NCBI GenBank assembly: GCA_944324835.1
Contig: CALUXV010000018.1
Span: forward strand, 1 to 33,796
DNA length: 33,796 bases
Direction: 5' to 3'
DNA from: Candidatus Gastranaerophilales bacterium
GTDB taxonomy: Bacteria > Cyanobacteriota > Vampirovibrionia > Gastranaerophilales > Gastranaerophilaceae
Part shown: piece after piece, positions 17,496 through 24,768 of the stretch
How the letters are laid out: each line of letters starts with the position of its first letter
Numbering within the stretch: the stretch's first letter is position 1
Notes under the pieces: model-generated
What the model saw: only the letters and a program-made list of their open reading frames with translations
The model's database searches: none
What the model was told of the DNA's origin: nothing
Program-made: the position numbers and the translations under genes

Positions 17496-17718
17496 ACTAC
17501 TCTCTCCATTTCTTTTTATATAGTTAATATTATCATAAGCAATATACCCTTTAAAGCATTTATTTAAAGGGATTGAGAACTTTGATACAGAATTATTACC
17601 ACGTAGACTATCCTTTTTATCTGCTCTTTTATACTGTATATTCAATGCATTAAATCTTGAGATTAACATATGTATATAACTCTTGTAAAAATATAATTTG
17701 CCAGCAATATTTTTTAGG

Positions 17719-17728
17719 TATAATTATA
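17719..17728. promoter_or_regulatory. Palindromic -10 element TATAATTATA between divergent genes
   Basis: The 10-bp palindrome reads as TATAAT on both strands. On plus it predicts a start near 17731, giving the ABC exporter gene a 32-base leader. On minus it predicts a start near 17716 for the M2 peptidase. TTGCCA (17698-17703, 5 of 6 to the -35 consensus) lies on plus but with only a 15-bp spacer. No clear -35 box is seen on minus. Confidence 0.5.
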
Positions 17729-17762
17729 TCATACGATATAGTATTAATGGGGATAATAATTA

Positions 17763-19601
17763 ATGAAACTACAAAATACACAGGCAGAAAATGCTTTTAG
17801 ATATTCTTGGCTGTTAAAAAGAGCCTTTCCTTTCATCAAACCATTCTTATTCAGAATATTCTTAGGGGTACTCGTTGCTATTCCTGTAGGTTTGCTAGAT
17901 GGGGTAACCGCATTCGCACTTAAGCCATATATGGATTACGTAATAGGAAAACACGATTTAATCTTTTCGTTATTTGGACATCCAATAACAATTTCTTGTG
18001 GAACATTAGCAGCAATTATACCCTTTGGTGTTATATTATTTGCCGTTTTTCAAGGCCTTATGAGATATTTAAATGATTATCTTACAGATTGGACCAGTCA
18101 GAAAATCACAAACTCTATTAAAATGAAACTTTTTGCCTGTTTAGTACAAATGGATTCAAGTTTCTTTGATGAAAATTCATCAGGTATTATTCTCACCAGA
18201 TATTTGTCAGATCCGGATAGTGCAGCAAAAAATTTTATCCAGCAGCTTAAATCTATTGTTACCAGTGCATTTGGAGCCGGCAGTTTAATAGCCGTAATGC
18301 TTATAAGTTCCTGGAAACTAGCTGTTGTCGGAGTTTTGGTTTTAGGATGTGCATTTTTACCAATGGCATTAATTAGAAAAAAAATTAAAGAAACGTCCAA
18401 TAAAGGAATGATTGTTGGCGGGAATATAACAACAAACTTTAATGAAACATATTCCGGCAATAAAGTTATGACCGCATATTCATTACAAGAACATCAAAAA
18501 AATGCATTTAATGACCAAATTCATAAATCATTTGATATTTCAATATCGTTAACTAAACGTGCAGCATGGATGTCACCTATAATGTATTCTATTGCATCTA
18601 TTGGCATTGCCTGCGTATTGTATTACGGCACACAGCTAATTTTGGTAGGAGAAATGACGGCCGGAAGTTTTGCATCATTTGTTACGTCATTACTACTCTT
18701 ATATAAACCGATGAAAACACTTGGCAGCACATTAACGAATTTGCAAAATATATTTGTCTCATTTGGACGGGTATTTGAATTATTTGATATTAAACCGGAA
18801 ATTATTGATAGACCAAATGCAATTAATATAAAAAATTTAACATCGTCAATTGATTTTGAAAATGTATGTTTTGAATATGAAGAAGACAGACCTGTTTTAA
18901 ATAATATTAACCTTCACATAAATAAAGGAGAAACAATTGCACTGGTAGGGAATTCCGGAGGCGGTAAATCTACGCTTGTCAATTTACTCCCTAGATTTTA
19001 TGATGTAAAATCCGGTTCAATTAAATTTGATGGAACAGACATTCGAGATATAACATTAGAATCTCTAAGAGAAAATATTTCAATTGTATTTCAAGACAAT
19101 TTCTTATTTACCGGAACCATCCGTGAAAATATTATGTTGGGGAATCCTGAAGCAACAGATGAAATGCTTGATAATGCAATAAAATCTGCACATTTAGAAG
19201 AAGTCATAGATACTCTTCCTGATGGTCTGGATACATTACTTGGAGAAAGAGGCACTTCATTATCCGGCGGACAAAGACAACGAGTTGCAATAGCACGAGC
19301 AATGGTAAGACAAAGTCCTATAGTTATTTTGGATGAAGCTACCAGTGCACTTGATAATAAGTCTGAAGCTGTTGTTCAAAAAGCTCTTGATGCGCTGATG
19401 AAAAATAAAACAGTATTTGTTATTGCGCATAGATTATCGACTATCAGAAATGCAGATAAAATTGCAGTTATAAACGAAGGTAATCTTGTAGAATTAGGTT
19501 CCCACGACGAACTTATTAACATTCAGAATGGACAATATAAAATGCTTTATGAAATGCAATTTCGCAAAGCAGCAGATAAAGAAGTAGGCTCAATTGCTTA
19601 A
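17763..19601 (+). CDS. MsbA-type ABC exporter (fused permease and ATPase)
   Basis: A 612-residue half-transporter working as a dimer in the inner membrane. About six transmembrane helices (residues 25-330) are followed by the nucleotide-binding domain: Walker A GNSGGGKST (396-404), signature LSGGQRQR near 500, Walker B IVILDEATSALD and switch His in IAHRLSTIRNADKI. Length and layout match MsbA and related lipid or drug exporters. In a two-membrane cell lipid A precursor export is a reasonable role, but the substrate is not provable. GGGGAT precedes the ATG by 9 bases. It is monocistronic, with a strong terminator shared with the convergent flavodiiron gene. Confidence 0.95.
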   Translation: MKLQNTQAENAFRYSWLLKRAFPFIKPFLFRIFLGVLVAIPVGLLDGVTAFALKPYMDYVIGKHDLIFSLFGHPITISCGTLAAIIPFGVILFAVFQGLMRYLNDYLTDWTSQKITNSIKMKLFACLVQMDSSFFDENSSGIILTRYLSDPDSAAKNFIQQLKSIVTSAFGAGSLIAVMLISSWKLAVVGVLVLGCAFLPMALIRKKIKETSNKGMIVGGNITTNFNETYSGNKVMTAYSLQEHQKNAFNDQIHKSFDISISLTKRAAWMSPIMYSIASIGIACVLYYGTQLILVGEMTAGSFASFVTSLLLLYKPMKTLGSTLTNLQNIFVSFGRVFELFDIKPEIIDRPNAINIKNLTSSIDFENVCFEYEEDRPVLNNINLHINKGETIALVGNSGGGKSTLVNLLPRFYDVKSGSIKFDGTDIRDITLESLRENISIVFQDNFLFTGTIRENIMLGNPEATDEMLDNAIKSAHLEEVIDTLPDGLDTLLGERGTSLSGGQRQRVAIARAMVRQSPIVILDEATSALDNKSEAVVQKALDALMKNKTVFVIAHRLSTIRNADKIAVINEGNLVELGSHDELINIQNGQYKMLYEMQFRKAADKEVGSIA

Positions 19602-19610
19602 GAGTTTAAT

Positions 19611-19644
19611 AAAAAAGGTTGGAAATAAAATTCCAACCTTTTTT
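19611..19644. terminator. Two-way terminator between the ABC exporter and flavodiiron genes
   Basis: AAAAAAGGTTGGAA (19611-19624) pairs perfectly with TTCCAACCTTTTTT (19631-19644) around a 6-base loop. The flanking A- and T-runs let it stop transcription from both convergent genes. Confidence 0.95.
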
Positions 19645-19674
19645 ATAACTAAGTAATCCGTAAAATTAAATTAT

Positions 19675-20859
19675 TTACAACACCCCTAAAGCTTTATGTT
19701 TGTCGTAAATAGAATTTACCAGATTATCAAGTTTCTTGTAATCACCTTCTTTTAATCTGCCTTTAACTTGAATAGGCTCAATAACATCTAATTTAAGTTT
19801 TGAAACGCATTCTGCCAATGGTTCAAATAATTTTCCTGCCCAGCCATATGAACCGACAAATGATGCAATCCGTAATTTTGGTCTTAGAACTCCTGCCAAG
19901 TATGCAATATTAACCGATGCAGGATGCGGTCCGGCAAGAACCATTGATGTTCCTAATACCATTGTAGTAGCATCAACAAGCCCCATTGCTAAATCGCCTA
20001 AGTCGCCTCTTACAATATCGTATTTTAATGTTTTAATATGTTTTTCTTCAAGTTTTTCAGACAGATAGTCAATCATTTCTTTTGTTGAACCGTACATAGA
20101 GACATATGGAAGAAGAACAAGGTTTTTGCCTTCATCTTTTGTCCAATCTTCATATAAATCTAAAATATCTGAAGGGTTGTTGTAAATAGGGCCATGACTC
20201 GGACAAATTATGCTAACACCCATTTCTTGAATAAGTTTTGTATATTTTTTGCATAGCATTCTAAACGGCATCATGATTTCTGCGTAGTATCTTTTTGCAC
20301 TATGCGTCAATTCTTCTGACGGTTTTGCAAATACATCATCAAATACATAATGTGCACCTAAGAAATCACAGGTAAATATAATGTTATCTTCTATAATATG
20401 CGTAAACATTGTATCCGGCCAGTGAACATTCGGAGCAAAAATAAATTGAAGAGTTTTATCTCCTAGTGATAACTGTTCTCCGTCATTTATAATTTTGATT
20501 TTTTCATCAGGAACAAATAACATTTCTCTTAGATTATCCGCACATTTTGAATTTGTAACAACAATAGCCTCCGGATATTTTTCTAACAATGCAGGAATTG
20601 AACCTGAATGATCCTGTTCTCCGTGATTTTCAATAATATAATCTACTTTTTCGACCCCGTTTTCATCAAGGTTTTTAAGATATTCTTCAGTTTTTGGCGG
20701 ATACATTGTATCAATAATCGCAACTTTTTCAGATCCTTTAACAAGGTAAGAATTATAACTTGTTCCGTGTTCTAAAGGAATTAATTCATCAAAAATTGCT
20801 CTGTTTTCATCGTTTAATCCGCAATAAAAAACATTATTTTTTATTTCTTGAAATTTCAT
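19675..20859 (-). CDS. FprA-family flavodiiron protein (O2/NO reductase)
   Basis: A 394-residue flavodiiron protein that reduces oxygen to water and/or nitric oxide to nitrous oxide, cytoplasmic. The N-terminal metallo-beta-lactamase-like domain has all six di-iron ligands: His 79, Glu 81 and Asp 83 in HGEQDH, His 146 in HWPDT, Asp 165 in CDFLGAH and His 222 in SHGPIY. The C-terminal flavodoxin domain begins near 248 with the FMN-binding loop YVSMYGSTKEM. No rubredoxin or flavin-reductase domain is fused, so electrons must come from a separate partner. GGAGAGG precedes the ATG, and TGCTAAAAT upstream on the minus strand is a possible extended -10 box. It fits defence of an anaerobe against oxygen or NO. 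Confidence 0.97.
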   Translation of the reverse strand: MKFQEIKNNVFYCGLNDENRAIFDELIPLEHGTSYNSYLVKGSEKVAIIDTMYPPKTEEYLKNLDENGVEKVDYIIENHGEQDHSGSIPALLEKYPEAIVVTNSKCADNLREMLFVPDEKIKIINDGEQLSLGDKTLQFIFAPNVHWPDTMFTHIIEDNIIFTCDFLGAHYVFDDVFAKPSEELTHSAKRYYAEIMMPFRMLCKKYTKLIQEMGVSIICPSHGPIYNNPSDILDLYEDWTKDEGKNLVLLPYVSMYGSTKEMIDYLSEKLEEKHIKTLKYDIVRGDLGDLAMGLVDATTMVLGTSMVLAGPHPASVNIAYLAGVLRPKLRIASFVGSYGWAGKLFEPLAECVSKLKLDVIEPIQVKGRLKEGDYKKLDNLVNSIYDKHKALGVL

Positions 20860-20943
20860 AATATCCTCTCCTTTTTAATCTAATTTTAGCATGGACATAG
20901 CAAAAAAATAAATTTATATGTTTTATAATAGGCAGGTAGTATT

Positions 20944-21678
20944 ATGGTTAATAGTGTAAGTGACTTTACAACATTAAATAACAGCAGGTACTTTCTAAAT
21001 AAACCTCAGACAAGCAATACCCCGCCACAAAGGCTAAGTAAAAATCAAAGATTAGGAATCCAGTTTGCAACAGCATTAGGCGTAATAGGAAGCCTTGCTC
21101 TGCTTGCCAAATTGTCAAAAACACCTTATTCTTTTAAGCCATCAAAGGTTTTAGCCACACCATTCAAGGATACTTTTTTAGGAAAGATTGATTATGACAT
21201 TAAAACGATTCCGGTAATTGGAGCAGGCAGCTGTCTAGGAGGACTTTTGGGCGGAGTAATTTTTGATAAAAACAAAAATAACCGTCAGGCAAAAGTCAGA
21301 GAAGCGTTAGTTCAATATACAAATATTGTATTACCAATCGCAACCGTACACTATACATCGCTATTAGGCGAAGCAGCTGTGAAAAGACTACCAAAGATGA
21401 ATAAACCGATAGGAATTGCCGCTCCGCTCATCGGACTTGCTGCAGGGATTGTTGCAGGAAACAAACTTGCGAATAAACTTAATCAACTGATTTTCCACAA
21501 AAAAGATAACAGACCGGTAGAATTAACAGATATGTCTGCACACCTTGATGATATATGTATGACATCACAGTATATTAAAAAAGATAATATACTTACAAAA
21601 TCTGTATCACGTTTTATCCCCCTCGCATTAATGGTTCCCGGATGCGAAATAGGCAAAAAGCAAGAAAAAACCTTTTAG
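20944..21678 (+). CDS. Hydrophobic protein of unknown function
   Basis: A 244-residue protein with a polar N-terminal 36 residues (MVNSVSDFTTLNNSRYFLNK, then a Thr/Pro/Ser-rich stretch) and about four hydrophobic segments: 38-56, 88-107, 125-145 and 155-173. The second and fourth are Gly/Ala-rich (GAGSCLGGLLGGVIF; IGIAAPLIGLAAGIVAG), which would pack closely or form a hairpin in the membrane. The C-terminal 60 residues are polar. There is no cleavable signal peptide. I recognise no family. TATAAT at 20924-20929 would leave a leader of only about 8 bases; an alternative is TGGACA (20892-20897) with TATATG (20915-20920). Confidence 0.7.
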   Translation: MVNSVSDFTTLNNSRYFLNKPQTSNTPPQRLSKNQRLGIQFATALGVIGSLALLAKLSKTPYSFKPSKVLATPFKDTFLGKIDYDIKTIPVIGAGSCLGGLLGGVIFDKNKNNRQAKVREALVQYTNIVLPIATVHYTSLLGEAAVKRLPKMNKPIGIAAPLIGLAAGIVAGNKLANKLNQLIFHKKDNRPVELTDMSAHLDDICMTSQYIKKDNILTKSVSRFIPLALMVPGCEIGKKQEKTF

Positions 21679-21753
21679 AATACCAATCTATAAAAAATGA
21701 ACTTTTTATAAAATTAATCGTTATATAAATGTACACAAATGGAGAGAATTATA

Positions 21754-21897
21754 ATGAATGAAAGAATGTTAATATTCGGGATGATGATTGGTATTGCTAT
21801 ACCTGTATGCGCTGCAATTTATACTTATCCAAAGTATCCACATTATCCTTGTTTTTATCAATACCACCCAAATATTTTCTTCAGGTATAGATACTAA
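21754..21897 (+). CDS. Very small secreted Tyr/Pro-rich protein
   Basis: A 47-codon gene. The product starts MNERMLIFGMMIGIAIPVCAA, a plausible short signal peptide cleaved after Ala 20-21, then about 26 residues rich in Tyr, Pro, His and aromatic residues (IYTYPKYPHYPCFYQYHP). GGAGAG lies 7 bases before the ATG, which is the best evidence that it is real. The next gene also encodes a small exported Tyr-rich protein, so they may be related in role. The mature part is too short for a fold to be assigned. The single mature Cys could form an intermolecular disulphide. Confidence 0.55.
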   Translation: MNERMLIFGMMIGIAIPVCAAIYTYPKYPHYPCFYQYHPNIFFRYRY

Positions 21898-21906
21898 AAT
21901 TAGTTA

Positions 21907-21922
21907 GTTATAAATTTATAAC
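21907..21922. repeat. Perfect 16-bp palindrome between two small secreted-protein genes
   Basis: GTTATAAATTTATAAC is a perfect palindrome lying 10 bases after the stop of the 47-residue gene and about 32 bases upstream of the next gene's -10 box. It could be an operator or a weak transcript-end hairpin. There is no T-run after it. Confidence 0.45.
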
Positions 21923-21951
21923 ATACAAAAGCGTTTAACATTACAATTTTA

Positions 21952-21960
21952 TGCTATTAT
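21952..21960 (+). promoter_or_regulatory. Extended -10 box for the Tyr-rich secreted-protein gene
   Basis: TGCTATTAT (21952-21960) is an extended -10 box predicting a start near 21967 and an 11-base leader that contains the AAAGG ribosome-binding site before the ATG at 21978. Confidence 0.5.
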
Positions 21961-21977
21961 CGTAATAAAGGTTAATT

Positions 21978-22271
21978 ATGAAAAATATTTTTCGATTCTT
22001 TTTAATTTTAACAATAGTTTTAATACCAACAATTGCATTGGCAGAAAAACCTGTTAATCTTCCTTGCAAAAAGCCTAAAAACTGGCACGGCAGCATTGTA
22101 GTTAAAGATGAAACATATGATTCTGAATCCGGATTTGATTTTACAGGTAAAGGAAAACCTAAGTACTATGACCCAATGTACTATAATTATTATATAAATG
22201 AGCCTATGTATGATTTATTTTATAATTATCCGATATTTTATATGCCGCCAATCAGAGGAAAGGCTAAATAG
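21978..22271 (+). CDS. Small secreted Tyr-rich protein, function unknown
   Basis: A 97-residue exported protein. The signal peptide is MKNIFRFFLILTIVLIPTIALA, cleaved after ALA (22). The mature 75 residues include CKKPKNWHGSIVVKDE and a tract of about 35 residues packed with Tyr, Met, Pro and Asn (PKYYDPMYYNYYINEPMYDL). The tract resembles low-complexity adhesive or surface-coat segments, but that is a guess. AAAGG precedes the ATG. It follows another small Tyr-rich exported protein by 80 bases and is followed by hisS, which has its own promoter. No family recognised. Confidence 0.68.
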   Translation: MKNIFRFFLILTIVLIPTIALAEKPVNLPCKKPKNWHGSIVVKDETYDSESGFDFTGKGKPKYYDPMYYNYYINEPMYDLFYNYPIFYMPPIRGKAK

Positions 22272-22283
22272 GTCGTATAATAA

Positions 22284-22318
22284 TTGACATTAATTTGCAG
22301 TCTTAATATAATCAAAGT
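22284..22318 (+). promoter_or_regulatory. Consensus promoter of hisS giving a leaderless mRNA
   Basis: TTGACA (22284-22289) and TATAAT (22307-22312) are perfect matches with the ideal 17-bp spacer. Counting from the -10 box, the first transcribed base is 22319, the A of the hisS ATG. The six bases between box and ATG (CAAAGT) hold no ribosome-binding site. This is the best promoter in the window. Confidence 0.85.
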
Positions 22319-23560
22319 ATGGCTGAAATTATTAGAGTACAAAAAGGTACAAAAGATATATTACCTGCAGAGATTGATTTGTGGCATTTTATGGAAGGGA
22401 AAGCGTTAGAAGTATTTTCTAATGCCGGCTACAAAGAAATAAGAACCCCAATATTTGAAGCAACAGAATTATTTGCAAGAGGTGTTGGAGATACTACAGA
22501 TATTGTTAATAAAGAGATGTACACATTCGAAAAAAGTGAACGTTCTCTAACTCTCCGTCCTGAAAATACTGCCGGAGTTGTAAGAGCTTTCATTGAAAAC
22601 GGTATGCATAGACTAAGTGCACCGGTAAAGCTCTGGTACAAAGGCCCAATGTTTAGATATGAACGTCCGCAAGCAGGACGACAAAGACAATTCCATCAAG
22701 TTGGGATGGAAATGTTTGGTATAAAAGCCCCTACAGCAGATGCTGAAGCTATAGCTCTGGCAATAAGATATTTAAATACATTAGGCTTAAATGATTTAGA
22801 TGTCGAAATTAATTCTCTTGGCTGTCCTGAATGCCGGGAAGAATTCAAAACAAAGTTAAAAAACGTTATAAGGCCATATCTCAAAGATTTATGTGAAGAT
22901 TGCCAAAAAAGGTTCGAAAAAAATCCGTTAAGATTGCTGGATTGCAAAGTAGAATCCTGTAAAGAAATTTATGCAAAACCAGAGATTCAAGAAGTTATAC
23001 AATCAGATTTTATTTGCACTGATTGTGCAGAACATTTTAATAATCTAAAAACATACTTAAACGATTTAGGTATAAAATATTCAGTTAACAAACTTCTTGT
23101 CAGAGGTTTAGATTATTACAATCGAACAGTATTTGAAATCAAATCAAACAATTTGGGTTCACAAAATGCCGTCTGCGGTGGAGGACGATATGATTCACTT
23201 GTAAAGAATCTTGGAGGGCAAGATACTCCGGCCGTCGGTTTTGCAATGGGTATGGAAAGATTGTATTCATTATTACAATCATTGCCTCAAAAGAAACTTA
23301 CAGCTTATGTCGTATCAAATGATATATCAGAAGCCATAAAACTTGTTTCAGAACTAAGAAATAATAATATAAGCGTAGATTTTGACATGACAAATAAAAA
23401 ATTTACAAAACAAATGGAAAAAGCGTCAAAACTAGCAGATTATGCTCTTATTCTAGGGGAAGACGAAATAAAAGCCAACCAAATTTCAATCAAAAACCTT
23501 GCAGAATCCACTCAAGAAACTATTTCAAGAAATGAACTTATAAACTATTTTAAGCTGTAA
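22319..23560 (+). CDS. hisS: Histidyl-tRNA synthetase
   Basis: Class II synthetase charging tRNA-His, cytoplasmic, 413 residues as expected. Motif 2 is FRYERPQAGRQRQFHQ (112-127), the histidine-specific signature is RGLDYYNRT (262-270), GGGRYDSLVKNLGG is at 287-300, and motif 3 is AVGFAMGMERL (305-315). The C-terminal anticodon-binding domain follows. The insertion carries Cys residues (GCPEC, LCEDC, LDCK, ICTDC) typical of one HisRS group. There is no Shine-Dalgarno site, and a perfect promoter places the mRNA start on the ATG. The hairpin after its stop lacks a T-run in this direction. Confidence 0.98.
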   Translation: MAEIIRVQKGTKDILPAEIDLWHFMEGKALEVFSNAGYKEIRTPIFEATELFARGVGDTTDIVNKEMYTFEKSERSLTLRPENTAGVVRAFIENGMHRLSAPVKLWYKGPMFRYERPQAGRQRQFHQVGMEMFGIKAPTADAEAIALAIRYLNTLGLNDLDVEINSLGCPECREEFKTKLKNVIRPYLKDLCEDCQKRFEKNPLRLLDCKVESCKEIYAKPEIQEVIQSDFICTDCAEHFNNLKTYLNDLGIKYSVNKLLVRGLDYYNRTVFEIKSNNLGSQNAVCGGGRYDSLVKNLGGQDTPAVGFAMGMERLYSLLQSLPQKKLTAYVVSNDISEAIKLVSELRNNNISVDFDMTNKKFTKQMEKASKLADYALILGEDEIKANQISIKNLAESTQETISRNELINYFKL

Positions 23561-23570
23561 ATTAAAGAAT

Positions 23571-23597
23571 AAAAAAGGCTTACATTTTGTAAGCCTT
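23571..23597 (-). terminator. Terminator of the Gln-rich protein gene
   Basis: AAGGCTTAC (23575-23583) pairs perfectly with GTAAGCCTT (23589-23597) around ATTTT. Read on the minus strand it is followed by TTTTTTA, so it ends the minus-strand gene that stops at 23625. In the hisS direction no T-run follows. Confidence 0.8.
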
Positions 23598-23624
23598 AAA
23601 TCTGTGTGTAGGTTATTGTGAAGG

Positions 23625-24005
23625 TTAAATTAGTCCGAGTTTAAGTCTGTTTAACTGAGCAGTGATTTCATTAGCCATTTGGAACGGTTGAGGCTGACCT
23701 TGAATTGCCCCTGCTTGTCCGCCTGCAAATGCTTGAATTTGTTGAGAATCTTCTGCTTTACCAACTTGTTGTGTGCTGTTTAAATCTTGTACAGCTTGCG
23801 GAGCTTGCATGTTTTGTACTTGATTTTGTGCATTTTGGAGTTCATGGAATTGTTTGATAATTTCTTGTGCTTGTGATTCTGTTTTAATATTTTGAGAATT
23901 AATTCCCAGTGCTTGAAGTTCTTGTCTTGTTTCAGGCTTAATTGCATTTACCTGTTGCATTTGTTGATATTGACTTGCTCCGTTAATTGCATTAATTGAT
24001 ACCAT
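23625..24005 (-). CDS. Gln-rich small protein, function unknown
   Basis: A 126-residue protein with about one quarter Gln plus many Ala and Asn, no Cys and no Trp. It starts MVSINAINGASQYQQMQQVN, has a short conserved-looking charged segment (KPETRQELQALGINSQNIKTESQAQEIIKQF, about 23-53), then a Gln/Ala/Pro-rich linker, and ends in a helix (MANEITAQLNRLKLGLI). There is no signal peptide. AGGGGA lies 5-6 bases before the ATG, and it has its own terminator, so it is a real gene. The N-terminus and composition resemble the orphan at 29300. Function unknown. Confidence 0.72.
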   Translation of the reverse strand: MVSINAINGASQYQQMQQVNAIKPETRQELQALGINSQNIKTESQAQEIIKQFHELQNAQNQVQNMQAPQAVQDLNSTQQVGKAEDSQQIQAFAGGQAGAIQGQPQPFQMANEITAQLNRLKLGLI

Positions 24006-24164
24006 GTTTATCCCCTATTTTCTTCATTTTATTGACAGATTATTTGACGACATTTATTCAATAAACTTTAGAAATTTAAACTAAATTGTTACAAATCTTT
24101 ACCTCTTTAGCAAAATTTATTTTTTTTGAGCATTTAACTACTCGTTATAGGAGGTCTTAGATAT

Positions 24165-24680
24165 ATGTTTGGAATAAAGTTTTCACCGGTAAAAAATACA
24201 CGCCCTTTGAGAACAATAGAACGAGAAATGGAAATGACAAAAGCAAGATATCAGCATTATCTTGACACAACATCTGATAATTATATGGCTCAACGTAGTA
24301 ATGTTAAAATAAAAGATCCTCATACAATGGCAGGGAATGCATATAACGAAATTAAAGAATATATCAACCCAATAAATCAATTAGCTAAAAAACACAATAA
24401 AGAAGTTACTTTTGAAGATGCAAGAGCATTAATCCGTAATGATGAATTCGTGTCCCCTGCGGTTGAAAATGATTTATCTACTAAAATTCTTATATCGGCT
24501 AAAGATAAATCAAAAAACAGTGCTAAAGAATCAATGTTTGAAAAATTTAAGAATGGTATATTGGTAGATAAATTTGATAATCCTGAAATACCATTTATGA
24601 AAAAAATCTCTAATGCTTTAGGTGAAGTACTTACCGGCAAAAAGAATTCAAATGTAGACGCAGAATTAGGTATTAAATAA
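24165..24680 (+). CDS. Hypothetical protein
   Basis: A 171-residue soluble, charged protein with no signal peptide or membrane segment. It starts MFGIKFSPVKNTRPLRTIER; the middle is helical (ARYQHYLDTTSDNYMAQRSN; NAYNEIKEYINPINQLAKKH), and the end has FMKKISNALGEVLTGKK. I recognise no family. AGGAGG lies 9 bases before the ATG, the strongest ribosome-binding site in this area, and a good terminator follows. The -10 region is unclear. It sits among other small uncharacterised genes, which suggests lineage-specific content. Confidence 0.72.
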   Translation: MFGIKFSPVKNTRPLRTIEREMEMTKARYQHYLDTTSDNYMAQRSNVKIKDPHTMAGNAYNEIKEYINPINQLAKKHNKEVTFEDARALIRNDEFVSPAVENDLSTKILISAKDKSKNSAKESMFEKFKNGILVDKFDNPEIPFMKKISNALGEVLTGKKNSNVDAELGIK

Positions 24681-24702
24681 TCTAAACATTTTATATAAAC
24701 TT

Positions 24703-24733
24703 AATCCGCTGTTATTGAGCAGCGGATTTTTTT
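24703..24733 (+). terminator. Terminator after the 24165 gene
   Basis: AATCCGCTG (24703-24711) pairs with CAGCGGATT (24720-24728) around an 8-base loop and is followed by TTTTT. It is a strong Rho-independent terminator. Part of its loop and right arm doubles as the likely -35 region of the next gene. Confidence 0.92.
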
Positions 24734-24742
24734 GTGTATAAT
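24715..24742 (+). promoter_or_regulatory. Promoter of the synthase gene, nested in a terminator
   Basis: TATAAT (24737-24742) lies 9 bases past the terminator stem. TTGAGC (24715-24720), inside the terminator loop, matches TTGA of the -35 consensus with a 16-bp spacer. The predicted start near 24749 gives a 20-base leader containing GAGGAG. Confidence 0.5.
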
Positions 24743-24768
24743 ATAGTAATTTGAGGAGCGATTTAAAT

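Noticed and set aside
21689-21710. Hairpin TATAAAAA/TTTTTATA after the 20944 gene
   Set aside because: The stem is made only of A-T pairs, so it is too weak to call a terminator.
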